Assembly: GCA_028282885.1 (NCBI GenBank)
Contig: JANQGX010000045.1
Coordinates: forward strand, 124,001 to 188,000
Origin: SAR324 cluster bacterium
Lineage (GTDB): Bacteria; SAR324; XYD2-FULL-50-16
Direction: 5' to 3'
DNA length: 64,000 nucleotides
The notes below the pieces were generated by a model. It saw only the letters and a list, made by a program, of their open reading frames with translations, was not told the DNA's origin and did no database searches. How positions within the stretch are numbered: the stretch's first letter is position 1; each line of letters begins with the position of its first letter. The translations under genes were made by a program, and so were the position numbers. Positions 10,090 to 18,259 of the stretch are shown here, one piece after another.

Positions 10090-10923
10090 ATGAAGTGCTT
10101 GAGTAAAAACCTGTTGAACAAGATCAGCCTGTTTTTAGGAATCACCTTGGTTCTGGTTGACTGGTGTGGTCATCCCCGGGCGTTGGAAGGCGAAGAGGCC
10201 CACCAGGCACTTTTTCGCAAGGCGCAGGAAACTTATAACAAGGCGCAAAGCCTGAACGGAGATGAAAGACAATTGGCAATGTTGAAAGCTGCTGCTCAGT
10301 TTGAACTACTTGTTGATAAATATGGAATTGAAAACGGGTATCTCTTCTATAACACTGGCAACGCTTATTACGAAGCCGGAAAACCAGGCAGGGCAATCCT
10401 CAATTATCGCAGGGCTGAAAGACTGATTCCCGGGTTTCGCGATTTGCAGTACAATTTGAATCTGGTCAGGGGGGAAGTGACAGGCCCGGAAGAGGTGTCT
10501 GATTGGTGGGATGAAATCGTTAAAAACCTTGTTTTTTGGCACTATATGCTCGATTTCTCAACTCGCCGATGGATAACAATTATCTCTTTTGTCCTGATTT
10601 GGGGATTTCTAATCGCAGCAATTTTCTTCCAATCCGCAATTATCAAGACCGGGATCGTTCTCTCAACACTGGTGATGGTTGGTGTTGGTGGCTCTTTTCT
10701 CCATTCATTGTATCAATTGAATGCAGTATCTGCAGGTGTCACCATTGAAGAGCAGACCACCGCCAGGAAAGGTCCTGGCTTCACCTATGAAACAATATAT
10801 CAACAGTCTTTGCCGGAGGGTACAGAATTCGAGGTGATAGAAGAACAGGGAGAATGGTGGAAAATCAGACTGGTAAATGACGATGAAGCCTGGATACCAG
10901 CAAAACGGGCAGAGACCATCTGA
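10090..10923 (+). CDS. TPR and SH3-domain membrane protein, BatE-like
   Basis: The 277-residue product has an N-terminal hydrophobic segment that may be a signal or anchor. TPR-like helices follow at about residues 50-125 (NGYLFYNTGNAYYEAGKPG, AILNYRRAERLIPG), then an amphipathic linker and two transmembrane helices at about 158-205. A bacterial SH3 domain occupies the last 65 residues (TTARKGPGFTYETIYQ, EWWKIRLVNDDEAWIP). This TPR - two TM - SH3 order matches BatE-type proteins of aerotolerance operons, but the other bat genes and a MoxR ATPase are not present here. It is convergent with lgt, with 14 bp between stop codons. A role in envelope maintenance is likely but not shown. Confidence 0.7.
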   Translation: MKCLSKNLLNKISLFLGITLVLVDWCGHPRALEGEEAHQALFRKAQETYNKAQSLNGDERQLAMLKAAAQFELLVDKYGIENGYLFYNTGNAYYEAGKPGRAILNYRRAERLIPGFRDLQYNLNLVRGEVTGPEEVSDWWDEIVKNLVFWHYMLDFSTRRWITIISFVLIWGFLIAAIFFQSAIIKTGIVLSTLVMVGVGGSFLHSLYQLNAVSAGVTIEEQTTARKGPGFTYETIYQQSLPEGTEFEVIEEQGEWWKIRLVNDDEAWIPAKRAETI

Positions 10924-10937
10924 ATCCCGGATTCATC

Positions 10938-11732
10938 TCAAGCGATATTTTGCTCCTTTTTTAATGCCCTTGCCAGAAGGTAAACTCCCAGCAGGATTAC
11001 CGGAATACTGAGCCATTGACCCATTGACAGCATCCATGTTTCATCAAAAGAGGTTTGGCTCTCCTTGACAAATTCGATCACGAATCTGGCTGTAAATCCA
11101 ATACTCAGAAACACTCCCAGAAGCAGTCCCTGCCTTTTTTCTGTTTCAAAAATCCTGTACAGGATTAATAAAATCACAAACAGGGACAAATAGGTGAAAG
11201 ATTCATAGAGCTGCGCCGGATGCCTGGGAAGATTGTCAACTCTTTTAAAGATGATCCCCCAGTCCCCCAACGTCGGTCGGCCGAGAATTTCAGAATTTAT
11301 GAAGTTTCCAATTCGAATCAAACCCCCACCCAAGGCTACAATTATCGCAATGCGGTCAAGCACCCAAAGGTATGGTTGACCGGGAGTCTTTTTTGAATAG
11401 AAATAAACGGCAACCAGTATTCCTACAACTGCTCCGTGGCTGGCAAGTCCTCCTTTCCAGGTCATTAGTATTTCCAGGGGATGCCTGAGAAAGTATCCGG
11501 GATTATAAAACAGAACTTCACCCAGCCTGGCGCCGATGACGACAGCAGCCAACATGTAGATTAACAGGCGATCAATGGATTCAACCGATTTACCTTCGTT
11601 CTTGAAGAATCGTGTTATCAGAAGGGTTCCGAAAAGAAAGGCAAACGCAAACAATAATCCATACCAACGGATGGAAAAACCACCCAGGCGGAAGATCTCC
11701 GGATTAATATCCCAGGTTATTATCAGGCCCAT
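10938..11732 (-). CDS. lgt: prolipoprotein diacylglyceryl transferase
   Basis: The enzyme transfers diacylglyceryl from phosphatidylglycerol to the lipobox cysteine of prolipoproteins in the inner membrane. The 264-residue sequence has about seven hydrophobic helices. It shows family motifs: SIRWYGLLFAFAF near the N-terminus, GGLASHGAVVGI with the essential histidine, and the signature GGLIRIGNFINSEILGRPT with the essential arginine and asparagine. RHPAQLYES and the C-terminal TARFVIEFVKESQ also fit Lgt. Its presence agrees with lipobox proteins elsewhere in the window (ApbE, the 17144 gene). The pheA gene lies upstream on the same strand, 147 bp away. Confidence 0.96.
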   Translation of the reverse strand: MGLIITWDINPEIFRLGGFSIRWYGLLFAFAFLFGTLLITRFFKNEGKSVESIDRLLIYMLAAVVIGARLGEVLFYNPGYFLRHPLEILMTWKGGLASHGAVVGILVAVYFYSKKTPGQPYLWVLDRIAIIVALGGGLIRIGNFINSEILGRPTLGDWGIIFKRVDNLPRHPAQLYESFTYLSLFVILLILYRIFETEKRQGLLLGVFLSIGFTARFVIEFVKESQTSFDETWMLSMGQWLSIPVILLGVYLLARALKKEQNIA

Positions 11733-11824
11733 GAGGCGATTTGAATAATTAATTCATATGTTTGAGACGTCATGCATCCTCACAATGAGATGTCATGTCT
11801 AGTATTTCAGGTCGATCCTGTTTT

Positions 11825-11863
11825 GCAACCCGATTTTCATGCGGTTAATAACCGGATGGTTGC
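11825..11863. repeat. nested inverted repeat between pheA and lgt
   Basis: An outer 6-bp pair (GCAACC at 11825-11830 and GGTTGC at 11858-11863) encloses a perfect inner hairpin, CGGTTAATAACCG (11842-11854). It sits just downstream of the pheA stop and upstream of lgt on the minus strand. Neither side has a uridine tract, so it is not a typical intrinsic terminator. It could be an RNA processing element or a weak terminator. Confidence 0.4.
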
Positions 11864-11879
11864 AGGTTCAGCCTGGATT

Positions 11880-12752
11880 TTAAATATTCTGAATGGGATC
11901 AAAACTACCGAACAACTTGAAGCCAATGTTCTGTTTTGTCAGTTCATTCAGGCAGGTTTCAACACGATGATTGTTGATCAGATCAATAAAAAACCGATAA
12001 TTCCATGGGGTTCGTTTCATTGGTCTGGACTCAAGGCGGCAGAGGTTGATTCCGAAAACATGAAACTCCCTGAGTAATTCAAATAGAAGCGAGTGCCGGT
12101 CCTCTCTAAACTCAATACAAATGGAAGTCTTCTTTCGGTTAAAGTCTGGCTTATAGCTATCGGCTTTTTTGACGATGACCACAAACCGGGTCATATTCTG
12201 CTCATAGTCCTGAATATTACTGGCGAGCATCTTCTCCTTGAAATTCGGATTGATTTCGGCATGAATCAAAGGAACGATCGCGGCAACCGGTTCATCCGGT
12301 CGTTCAAGAAACAGCTCGCCTGAATGTATATTTGAGTTGGAAAAGATCACGCTGGCATCCGGCATCTGCTTGGCAGTAAATATCATGGTCTGATTAAACG
12401 CCTCAGTGTGGCTGAAGAACTGTTTTACTTCATTAAGCGGGACATGGGAGACCAGGCTGAAACGTATTTCCAGCATCAGCTCATTAACGATGACGATATT
12501 GGATTGAATCAGTGCATCCTGTGCCTGCCCAACCATTCCTCCAATGGAATTCTCAATAGGCATTACGCCCAGAACATGTTCACTTTTTTCAACTGCATCC
12601 GCAATTTGAGGAATGGTTGTAGTGTAGTGAATGTCCTCAATCGTCGTCCCCCCCACCAGACTTGCAGCTTGATTACTAAAAGTTCCCTTGGGGCCGAGGG
12701 TGAATATTTTGTCGAATTTAGTCAGATCTAAAGGTCTGTTTGTCTCTTCCAT
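11880..12752 (-). CDS. pheA: prephenate dehydratase with ACT domain
   Basis: The product converts prephenate to phenylpyruvate in phenylalanine biosynthesis. The first ~185 residues are the periplasmic-binding-protein-like catalytic domain, with TLGPKGTFSNQAA, MPIENSIGGMV and the catalytic NMTRFVVI motif. The C-terminal ACT domain contains the phenylalanine-sensing ESRP motif (LCRLESRPMKRTPWNYRFFI), so feedback inhibition is expected. There is no fused chorismate mutase. An in-frame GTG at 12758 is possible, but the ATG at 12752 is chosen because an AGG-rich ribosome-binding site precedes it. At 290 residues it is normal for monofunctional enzymes. Confidence 0.95.
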   Translation of the reverse strand: MEETNRPLDLTKFDKIFTLGPKGTFSNQAASLVGGTTIEDIHYTTTIPQIADAVEKSEHVLGVMPIENSIGGMVGQAQDALIQSNIVIVNELMLEIRFSLVSHVPLNEVKQFFSHTEAFNQTMIFTAKQMPDASVIFSNSNIHSGELFLERPDEPVAAIVPLIHAEINPNFKEKMLASNIQDYEQNMTRFVVIVKKADSYKPDFNRKKTSICIEFREDRHSLLFELLREFHVFGINLCRLESRPMKRTPWNYRFFIDLINNHRVETCLNELTKQNIGFKLFGSFDPIQNI

Positions 12753-13144
12753 TACCACCTGTCTGGATCATCTGCCGGATTAGTCAAGATCTATCAAAAC
12801 GAAGTTCTTTTTGTATTCTAAGGTTATAGAATTGATCAGCGAATACCGTCAATCAATCATTGTTATTCGGTATCAACAATCAGGAGATTTCACAACGCTT
12901 CCGGTGCTTTCAAAGAAGGCGAAATCAGGACCATTACTGCAGTTCAATATCCAAAGTTCTCTGACATTACCTGTCCACCGGAATTTCAGGAGTTGGATTT
13001 CTTCAAATAGATATAATTGATGAATACACTGCTCAAGCATCTAGTTTGATTTACCAGAGGCAGATATTGCTTGTTTTCAGGGTTGCCTATCCGGATTCAT
13101 CATGCAAAAAATAATTCAGGTACCACATCACAGGGAGGGATAAA
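12753..13144. other. divergent intergenic region between pheA and the CULT-domain gene
   Basis: About 392 bp lie between the starts of two divergent genes. A 69-codon plus-strand frame at 12811-13020 lacks a ribosome-binding site and family resemblance and is not called. A good Shine-Dalgarno sequence (GGGAGG) for the CULT gene occurs at its right end. Nothing else was recognised. Confidence 0.5.
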
Positions 13145-13576
13145 ATGAGTGGGATATTGTCCGGTTTTTCCGAAGTTCATTCTCATGAGATTCTTTGGTT
13201 ACTAAAAAAGAGTGAGCCGGAGAAAAGTAAAAACACACTAATAGATATTGAAGATGATACTGAAAAAAAAGAGGAAAAGTATCTTCTCTGCAAGCAATGT
13301 GAGAACAAAATCACCCTTCCCAATCAACGCATCGAGGTGGCTGGTGAGTTTGAACACACCTTTTTAAACCCCGGAGGTTATGTTTTTCGTATCGGCTGTT
13401 TTCAATCTGCAGATGGATGTATATCCATGGGGGTCCCGACCAGCGAATGGACCTGGTTTGAAGGATTTGAATGGCAGGTGGCTATCTGCCGTCAATGCAA
13501 TATTCACCTGGGATGGTTCTATCGGTCTCAACAAGATCAGAACTTTTTCGGTCTCATTCAAGATTTGTTGGTGTAG
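13145..13576 (+). CDS. cereblon-like CULT-domain protein
   Basis: The 143-residue protein consists of a ~45-residue acidic/lysine-rich N-terminal segment and a CULT domain, the thalidomide-binding fold of eukaryotic cereblon. Seen in the sequence: zinc-knuckle pairs CKQC (Cys49, Cys52) and CRQC (Cys115, Cys118), the FLNPGGYVF segment, and the stretch TSEWTWFEGFEWQVAICRQC plus HLGWF. These correspond to human cereblon YVNPHGYV, STEHSWFPGYAWTVAQC and HIGWKF, so all three cage tryptophans are present (Trp104, Trp110, Trp124) with the pocket asparagine (Asn75). Single-domain bacterial CULT proteins are known, for example in Magnetospirillum. Their native ligand and role are unresolved. The start has a strong GGGAGG ribosome-binding site 6 bp upstream. 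There is no Lon-like domain and no signal peptide, so it is probably cytoplasmic. Confidence 0.88.
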   Translation: MSGILSGFSEVHSHEILWLLKKSEPEKSKNTLIDIEDDTEKKEEKYLLCKQCENKITLPNQRIEVAGEFEHTFLNPGGYVFRIGCFQSADGCISMGVPTSEWTWFEGFEWQVAICRQCNIHLGWFYRSQQDQNFFGLIQDLLV

Positions 13577-13741
13577 CAAACCTTCCAAAATGTTATCAGC
13601 GGAGACCAAAAAGTGAAAAATCCGGTTTTCAGGAATAGAAAACTGTTGTAGTTTATGCTTTTTGATCAGATTTCTATGCTAGCCCATCGAACAGGCATTC
13701 GGTGCAGGTCCATATAAAACTCCAAATCGGGAATTGTTTTA

Positions 13742-15658
13742 ATGTTAAATTTAATTCGGGATAACGTTCAATCATTTGGTGTAAAATTTGTTGTCGGGAT
13801 TGTCGTACTGGTAATGGCGTTTTTCGGAATTTCGACATATCGAAGTCAAAGCTCTAACACATTGGTGACCATTGATGGTTACGAGGTTAAGCTGGACCGC
13901 TATCAAAGAGCTTATGAAAATGCGAGGGAAGAGATCAGGGCCAAGTATGGCGCGAACGCATCCCAATATCTGGAGATGATCAACCTCGAGTCCCAGATCA
14001 TCAAGCAGCTAACCAGCAACGCCCTGCTGCTTAAAAGTGCTTCGAAAAACGGACTGGCAGTTTCAAACAAAGAGCTCGCCCACGAGATATACACCACACC
14101 GGCTTTTTTGACCGATGAACGTTTTGATCCCTCCAAATACCAAAGCAGGTTGAATAATCTTCGAATCGACAAACTGAAATATGAAAAAGATCTGAAAGAA
14201 AGCCTGCTGACCCAAAAGTACTTCAAGTTTGTGGGAGCAGGTGCACTGTTTAGTCGCCAGTCCCTGGAGGAAGAATACATGCGGTATGAGTCGCAGATGA
14301 AAGTAAAGGTGATCGATTTCGATCCATCACTCTTCTCCAAGGAGGTCAAAATCACCGACAAGGAGATCAATTCCTACTACGAGCTTCACAAATCGGATTT
14401 CCAACAGAAAAGTCAGTATGCTCTGAATTACTTTGTATTAGGGGTCGACGATGTCGACGACAAGGTAACCGTTCGGGATAAGGAGGTAACTCGCTATTAT
14501 GAGAACAATCGGCAGGACGAATTCACGGAAAAGGCGCAGTTTCTCAGCAGGCACATCCTGATTTCCGTTCCCCAGGCAATGTCCGGGGATGAGGCTGAAA
14601 AAGCCAAAAAGAAAGCAGATGCCCTATACAAAAGATTGCTTAAAAACAGGAAGCTATTTGTCGAACTCGCCAAGGTTCATTCGCAGGATCCTGGATCGGC
14701 TAAAAAAGGAGGTGATCTGGGTTGGGTAGAAAAGGGTACCTTTGTCAGCGAATTTGAAACGGTTGTTGAGGGGATGAAGAAAAATGATATCTCAGAACCG
14801 TTTAAAAGTGGATTTGGCTATCACATTGTGGAATTGCTGGACAAAAAAGAAGAGAGGATAAAGCCGTTTGAAGAGGTTAAGGAGGAGATCGTCAAAACGA
14901 TTCGTCTTAATAAATCCAAACGACGCCTGACGAATTCGGTCGATAAACTTGTCAAGGGCGAAATCCAGTCCATCACCGAAATTGCCAAATCCGTTGAGAA
15001 AACCCTTACGAAAACGGAGTTGTTTGATGATTCAAAAGAGTTGGATGTAATCGGATTTGCATATCAGATCTACCAGGGATTGAAAGAGAAACAAAAGGGT
15101 CAGTTGGGCCAGTATACTCTTCCCGGAGGAGAAGGCATCGTTGTTTACGAGATTGCCGAGATAAAGGATCCTTTTATCAAACCGCTTGCTGATGTGAAAG
15201 AGCAGGTCAGGTACTATGCACAGGAAGAGCAAAAGAAAAACCTGGCAAGGGAGAAACTGCTTGCTTTTGCCAAAGAGACCAAGACCGAAAAAGATTTCGA
15301 TAATTTGGCAAAAACATTGAAGACAATAATTACTCCTGCCTCTTTCAAGTTTTCCGATCGGCAGATCGATAAGCTTCGGGTTAGCAACCAGTTTAAAACT
15401 GAAGTTTTCAAGATGAGAGAGGGGCAGATCGCGTCTATTGAGGATTCCTCAAGAGGTTACCTTGTTTACCTGGTTGAGAAGAAAAAAGGTGTTCTGAACG
15501 AACAGAGTTTGCAGACCCTGACAATGCTCGAAGGGATGATGCAGAGACAGAAAGCGGAAATAGTACTAAGCGGCCTAATAAACCAATTGCGAAAAGAGAT
15601 CGAGATTGATTACAATATGCCAATATTAAACGCCTTGAACGTTCGATTGGACTCCTAA
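13742..15658 (+). CDS. ppiD: PpiD/SurA-type periplasmic peptidyl-prolyl isomerase chaperone
   Basis: The 638-residue product has one N-terminal transmembrane anchor (FGVKFVVGIVVLVMAFFGIS, about residues 12-31) and a large periplasmic part. An N-terminal SurA/PpiD chaperone region (about 35-240) is followed by a parvulin-type PPIase domain (about 265-375, SRHILISVPQAM, GGDLGWVEKGTFV, GFGYHIVELL). A second, more divergent PPIase-like C-terminal region ends near residue 610. This organisation matches PpiD, which assists folding of exported outer-membrane proteins. It precedes a zapB-like gene and two envelope-protein genes on the same strand. The length is close to the family norm of about 620. 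Confidence 0.9.
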   Translation: MLNLIRDNVQSFGVKFVVGIVVLVMAFFGISTYRSQSSNTLVTIDGYEVKLDRYQRAYENAREEIRAKYGANASQYLEMINLESQIIKQLTSNALLLKSASKNGLAVSNKELAHEIYTTPAFLTDERFDPSKYQSRLNNLRIDKLKYEKDLKESLLTQKYFKFVGAGALFSRQSLEEEYMRYESQMKVKVIDFDPSLFSKEVKITDKEINSYYELHKSDFQQKSQYALNYFVLGVDDVDDKVTVRDKEVTRYYENNRQDEFTEKAQFLSRHILISVPQAMSGDEAEKAKKKADALYKRLLKNRKLFVELAKVHSQDPGSAKKGGDLGWVEKGTFVSEFETVVEGMKKNDISEPFKSGFGYHIVELLDKKEERIKPFEEVKEEIVKTIRLNKSKRRLTNSVDKLVKGEIQSITEIAKSVEKTLTKTELFDDSKELDVIGFAYQIYQGLKEKQKGQLGQYTLPGGEGIVVYEIAEIKDPFIKPLADVKEQVRYYAQEEQKKNLAREKLLAFAKETKTEKDFDNLAKTLKTIITPASFKFSDRQIDKLRVSNQFKTEVFKMREGQIASIEDSSRGYLVYLVEKKKGVLNEQSLQTLTMLEGMMQRQKAEIVLSGLINQLRKEIEIDYNMPILNALNVRLDS

Positions 15659-15796
15659 GGATCGATCGGGAAAGGATATTGACAGGATTGTTGAGTACGT
15701 CGCTCAGGGTTAGCAGTTTTACGTTTTATTGAGAAAAGGACAGCCGATTCGGATTGGTTGTCTATTGCTTACGAATCCAGTTACGGAAGGAGAATT

Positions 15797-16033
15797 ATGG
15801 AGATATTAGATCAACTGCAGGAAAAGGTCAGAAACGCCGTTCAGAAAATTGAAGAACTCCAGGCCAGGGTGACGGAACTTGAAGAAATAAAACGGCAGTA
15901 TGAAGAGAAAATGCAGAGCCTGGTGCAGGAGATTGGTAATGTCGATTCAAGTTCTCAAGAACAGGGTGGTGGCGAAACCGACCAGACAAGTGAATCTCAA
16001 TCTCAGGAAAGTTTGTACAGGCATCAGTTTTAA
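15797..16033 (+). CDS. zapB: ZapB-like coiled-coil cell-division protein
   Basis: The start codon at 15797 follows a strong ribosome-binding site (GGAAGGAG, 4-5 bp spacing), giving a 78-residue protein; a longer frame upstream lacks such support. Residues 1-52 form a continuous coiled coil (MEILDQLQEKVRNAVQKIEE onward) with the leucine/isoleucine heptads of ZapB. The last 25 residues are Ser/Gln/Glu-rich and probably disordered. ZapB stimulates Z-ring assembly through ZapA and MatP in enterobacteria. No zapA is adjacent here, so the call rests on sequence character and size and is tentative in function. Confidence 0.65.
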   Translation: MEILDQLQEKVRNAVQKIEELQARVTELEEIKRQYEEKMQSLVQEIGNVDSSSQEQGGGETDQTSESQSQESLYRHQF

Positions 16034-16044
16034 TCTGATTCAAG

Positions 16045-17070
16045 ATGGGCTTTGCTCTCAAGTTGTTAAGATCACTTCCGGTGCTCTTTTCGATAATATG
16101 TGTCCTACCGGCTTCCCTGCAAAGCAAAGAGCTGGTTGCTGTACTTCCGTTTGACAACCAGCGCCCCCATCAACCAGACAACTGGTTGGGTTTTTACTTC
16201 CAAGCAAGGGCAGAGTCTTTCCTCCGCCGTTTTGACTGTGATTTCCAATCATTAAATACTGTCAGGCTCTGGCAGTACAAATCCGATAAAAAGGCCCCGA
16301 TTTCAAGCCGCCAATCGATTCAAATCTCGGGATCATTTCAGATCGTCCTTGATTACGGGACGGTGGAAATCATGGTCAGGCGACTGGGTGATGTGGAAAA
16401 GCAAAAGCGGTTTATCACATCCTTCAACACTACCAACCTGGAAGTTGAATTCGATAAAATCCTTGGGGAGACAGCAGCCTGGATTCGGCCGGAATATCAA
16501 AGCAAAGAGGTATTTAAGTTCCCGCAACACAGTGCCAAAGGCATTCGTCAGATGTTTTATTTTCGACAAATACTCTACCAACCTTCGGTTATTCCGGAAA
16601 TCCGGTTGATGCTTCATATACAGGATTTAACAGGGCCAAATACTCATCCGGCCTTGGTGGCAGATTTGGCCGAGGGAATGTTGATTATTGCGGGAGATTT
16701 GACCAAAGTGGAGCGGGAGCAATTACTTTCGGCTGCGGAAGAGCTGTTGCGCGCTCAAGCAGCCAAGCATGTCAGTAACGCAAGAATTTTGGCGTTACTT
16801 GCTGAAATATATCATCTGAACGCCAGGCCAGCCTCATGGGTTGAAAAGTCAGCACGTGATGCCCTGAAATCTGAACCGAAAAATGATCTGGCTCTGTTAA
16901 TGTTGGCTCTGTCGATTGTTGATGATGAAGAAACAAGGAAGAATGTTCTGAACAGATTGAATGAGATAAATCCCTGGATTTGGCCGGACGGCACGGAAGA
17001 TGAGATTCGATTTCAAAAAGGGATATTCAATATCGAGCTGCAGGAGCTTAAAGCGTTGGGTGAATGGTAG
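16045..17070 (+). CDS. exported protein of unknown function with helical-repeat C-terminus
   Basis: The 341-residue product begins with a signal peptide (LLRSLPVLFSIICVLPASLQS). A region starting ELVAVLPFDNQRP and ending near residue 130 recalls the N-terminal domain of TolB-like or adenylate-cyclase-associated proteins that often carry a VLPF motif. Residues 200-340 are helical and TPR-like (LLALLAEIYHLNARP, DALKSEPKNDLALLMLAL). I do not recognise a named family. It starts 11 bp after the zapB-like gene and is followed by a lipoprotein gene, so an envelope or division-associated role is possible by context only. Confidence 0.7.
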   Translation: MGFALKLLRSLPVLFSIICVLPASLQSKELVAVLPFDNQRPHQPDNWLGFYFQARAESFLRRFDCDFQSLNTVRLWQYKSDKKAPISSRQSIQISGSFQIVLDYGTVEIMVRRLGDVEKQKRFITSFNTTNLEVEFDKILGETAAWIRPEYQSKEVFKFPQHSAKGIRQMFYFRQILYQPSVIPEIRLMLHIQDLTGPNTHPALVADLAEGMLIIAGDLTKVEREQLLSAAEELLRAQAAKHVSNARILALLAEIYHLNARPASWVEKSARDALKSEPKNDLALLMLALSIVDDEETRKNVLNRLNEINPWIWPDGTEDEIRFQKGIFNIELQELKALGEW

Positions 17071-17143
17071 GGCTTTTTCCAATCTTAGCGACTTTCATTA
17101 TCTAATGGAAGCAAGGTATATCAAATCGAACCAATTGAAATGA

Positions 17144-18205
17144 ATGAATAAAAAATATCATTACCGATTTGGAACCATCTGTGTTGCAGGATTGATAATT
17201 CTTCTGCTGCAGGCTTGTAATTACAACTACTATAGAGGGGTGGAACTAGAGAAACAGGGGCGTTATGAAGAGGCAAACATCGAGTTTCACCGCGCATACA
17301 CCGGTTCTCCCGGAAACACCGATTACCGGGAAGCTTACCAGAGGACTGCTCTAAAAACCACCGAAGACCTGCTGGAACGTTATGATAAGTATGTTAAAGA
17401 AAAAAAATACCTCATGGCCTTTCGCAGACTTGAAAGGGCAAATTCACTCACACCGGATCATAAAAGGGTTAAAGAGGAACTGACAAAATGGTACAGGGTA
17501 TTACTGGCAGGCAAATTGGACCTGACAGAGATCCGTTCGATGAGTAATCAAATCCCCTTGACGGATCAAATTGTGCTGGAAATTCGATTCAACACCCCCA
17601 ATATCACCCGCAGGTTGGAAGCGCCTGTTGATTATGCGTCGAAGATCTTCAGTGTTGAAGATGTTCTCTATGATCCTCCACAAAACCTTCTGATGCTCTA
17701 CTCCATTAACTCTATCGGGGTGAAGCTGGTCAATAAAACGACAAGGAGAGCACAGTTCAAGAAGTTTGTTGATTTTAAAACACCGGTCCTGGTCGATGTC
17801 CAGGGGAAACTTACCGAAGGAAATAACGGGCTTACTCCAGTCGCTCGTTTCTATCCTCCGGAGCTGGTTAAGAGCTATGCGAATAACCCATTCTGGTACC
17901 CTACAACCGGAGTGCGTTATACGTTATCGTTAGACGGCAATAAAATACATGTTAACAGCTCCAACAACCATATCGAATTCCTGCCAAAAATTCTCTATAT
18001 CAACAAGGAAGATAAACGGTTCTTTCTGGACTTCGGCCACCTGGAACTTGCTCAAAAGAAAATGGGTGGTCTTTGGACATTTCGTCGTGTTGTAACAAAG
18101 GAAAGGGAGTATCTGCAGCAGTTAGAGAAAAACCTGATCCTGAATCCGTTTTTTTACTTCAGAGAGGGGGGGTATCCGTTTTTAAAACGGGATGAAGGTT
18201 CTTGA
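17144..18205 (+). CDS. TPR-containing outer-membrane lipoprotein, unknown function
   Basis: The 353-residue product has a lipoprotein signal with lipobox LLQAC (Cys25). Residues after it are not Asp at +2, so outer-membrane sorting is expected. A TPR-like segment follows (YYRGVELEKQGRYEEANIEF, about 29-100). The C-terminal half is predicted beta-rich and contains many aromatic residues (RFYPPELVKSYANNPFWYP). No named family is recognised. It lies downstream of ppiD, the zapB-like gene and the 16045 gene. A strong hairpin terminator follows 25 bp after its stop, suggesting it ends this plus-strand group. Confidence 0.72.
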   Translation: MNKKYHYRFGTICVAGLIILLLQACNYNYYRGVELEKQGRYEEANIEFHRAYTGSPGNTDYREAYQRTALKTTEDLLERYDKYVKEKKYLMAFRRLERANSLTPDHKRVKEELTKWYRVLLAGKLDLTEIRSMSNQIPLTDQIVLEIRFNTPNITRRLEAPVDYASKIFSVEDVLYDPPQNLLMLYSINSIGVKLVNKTTRRAQFKKFVDFKTPVLVDVQGKLTEGNNGLTPVARFYPPELVKSYANNPFWYPTTGVRYTLSLDGNKIHVNSSNNHIEFLPKILYINKEDKRFFLDFGHLELAQKKMGGLWTFRRVVTKEREYLQQLEKNLILNPFFYFREGGYPFLKRDEGS

Positions 18206-18230
18206 TTCGCGGATACTCCGGCTCTGATCC

Positions 18231-18259
18231 AAATCTCCTGCCGGCAGGGCAGGAGATTT
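18231..18259 (+). terminator. intrinsic terminator after the 17144 lipoprotein gene
   Basis: A perfect 12-bp stem (AAATCTCCTGCC pairing with GGCAGGAGATTT, 5-nt loop) is followed on the plus strand by ATTTTTC. The right arm overlaps the stop codon of convergent prfB, so the same hairpin may also slow transcription from the other side, although no uridine tract follows on that strand. Confidence 0.8.

Noticed and set aside
12811-13020. 69-codon frame upstream of the CULT gene
   Set aside because: No ribosome-binding site and no family resemblance; lies where the promoters are expected.
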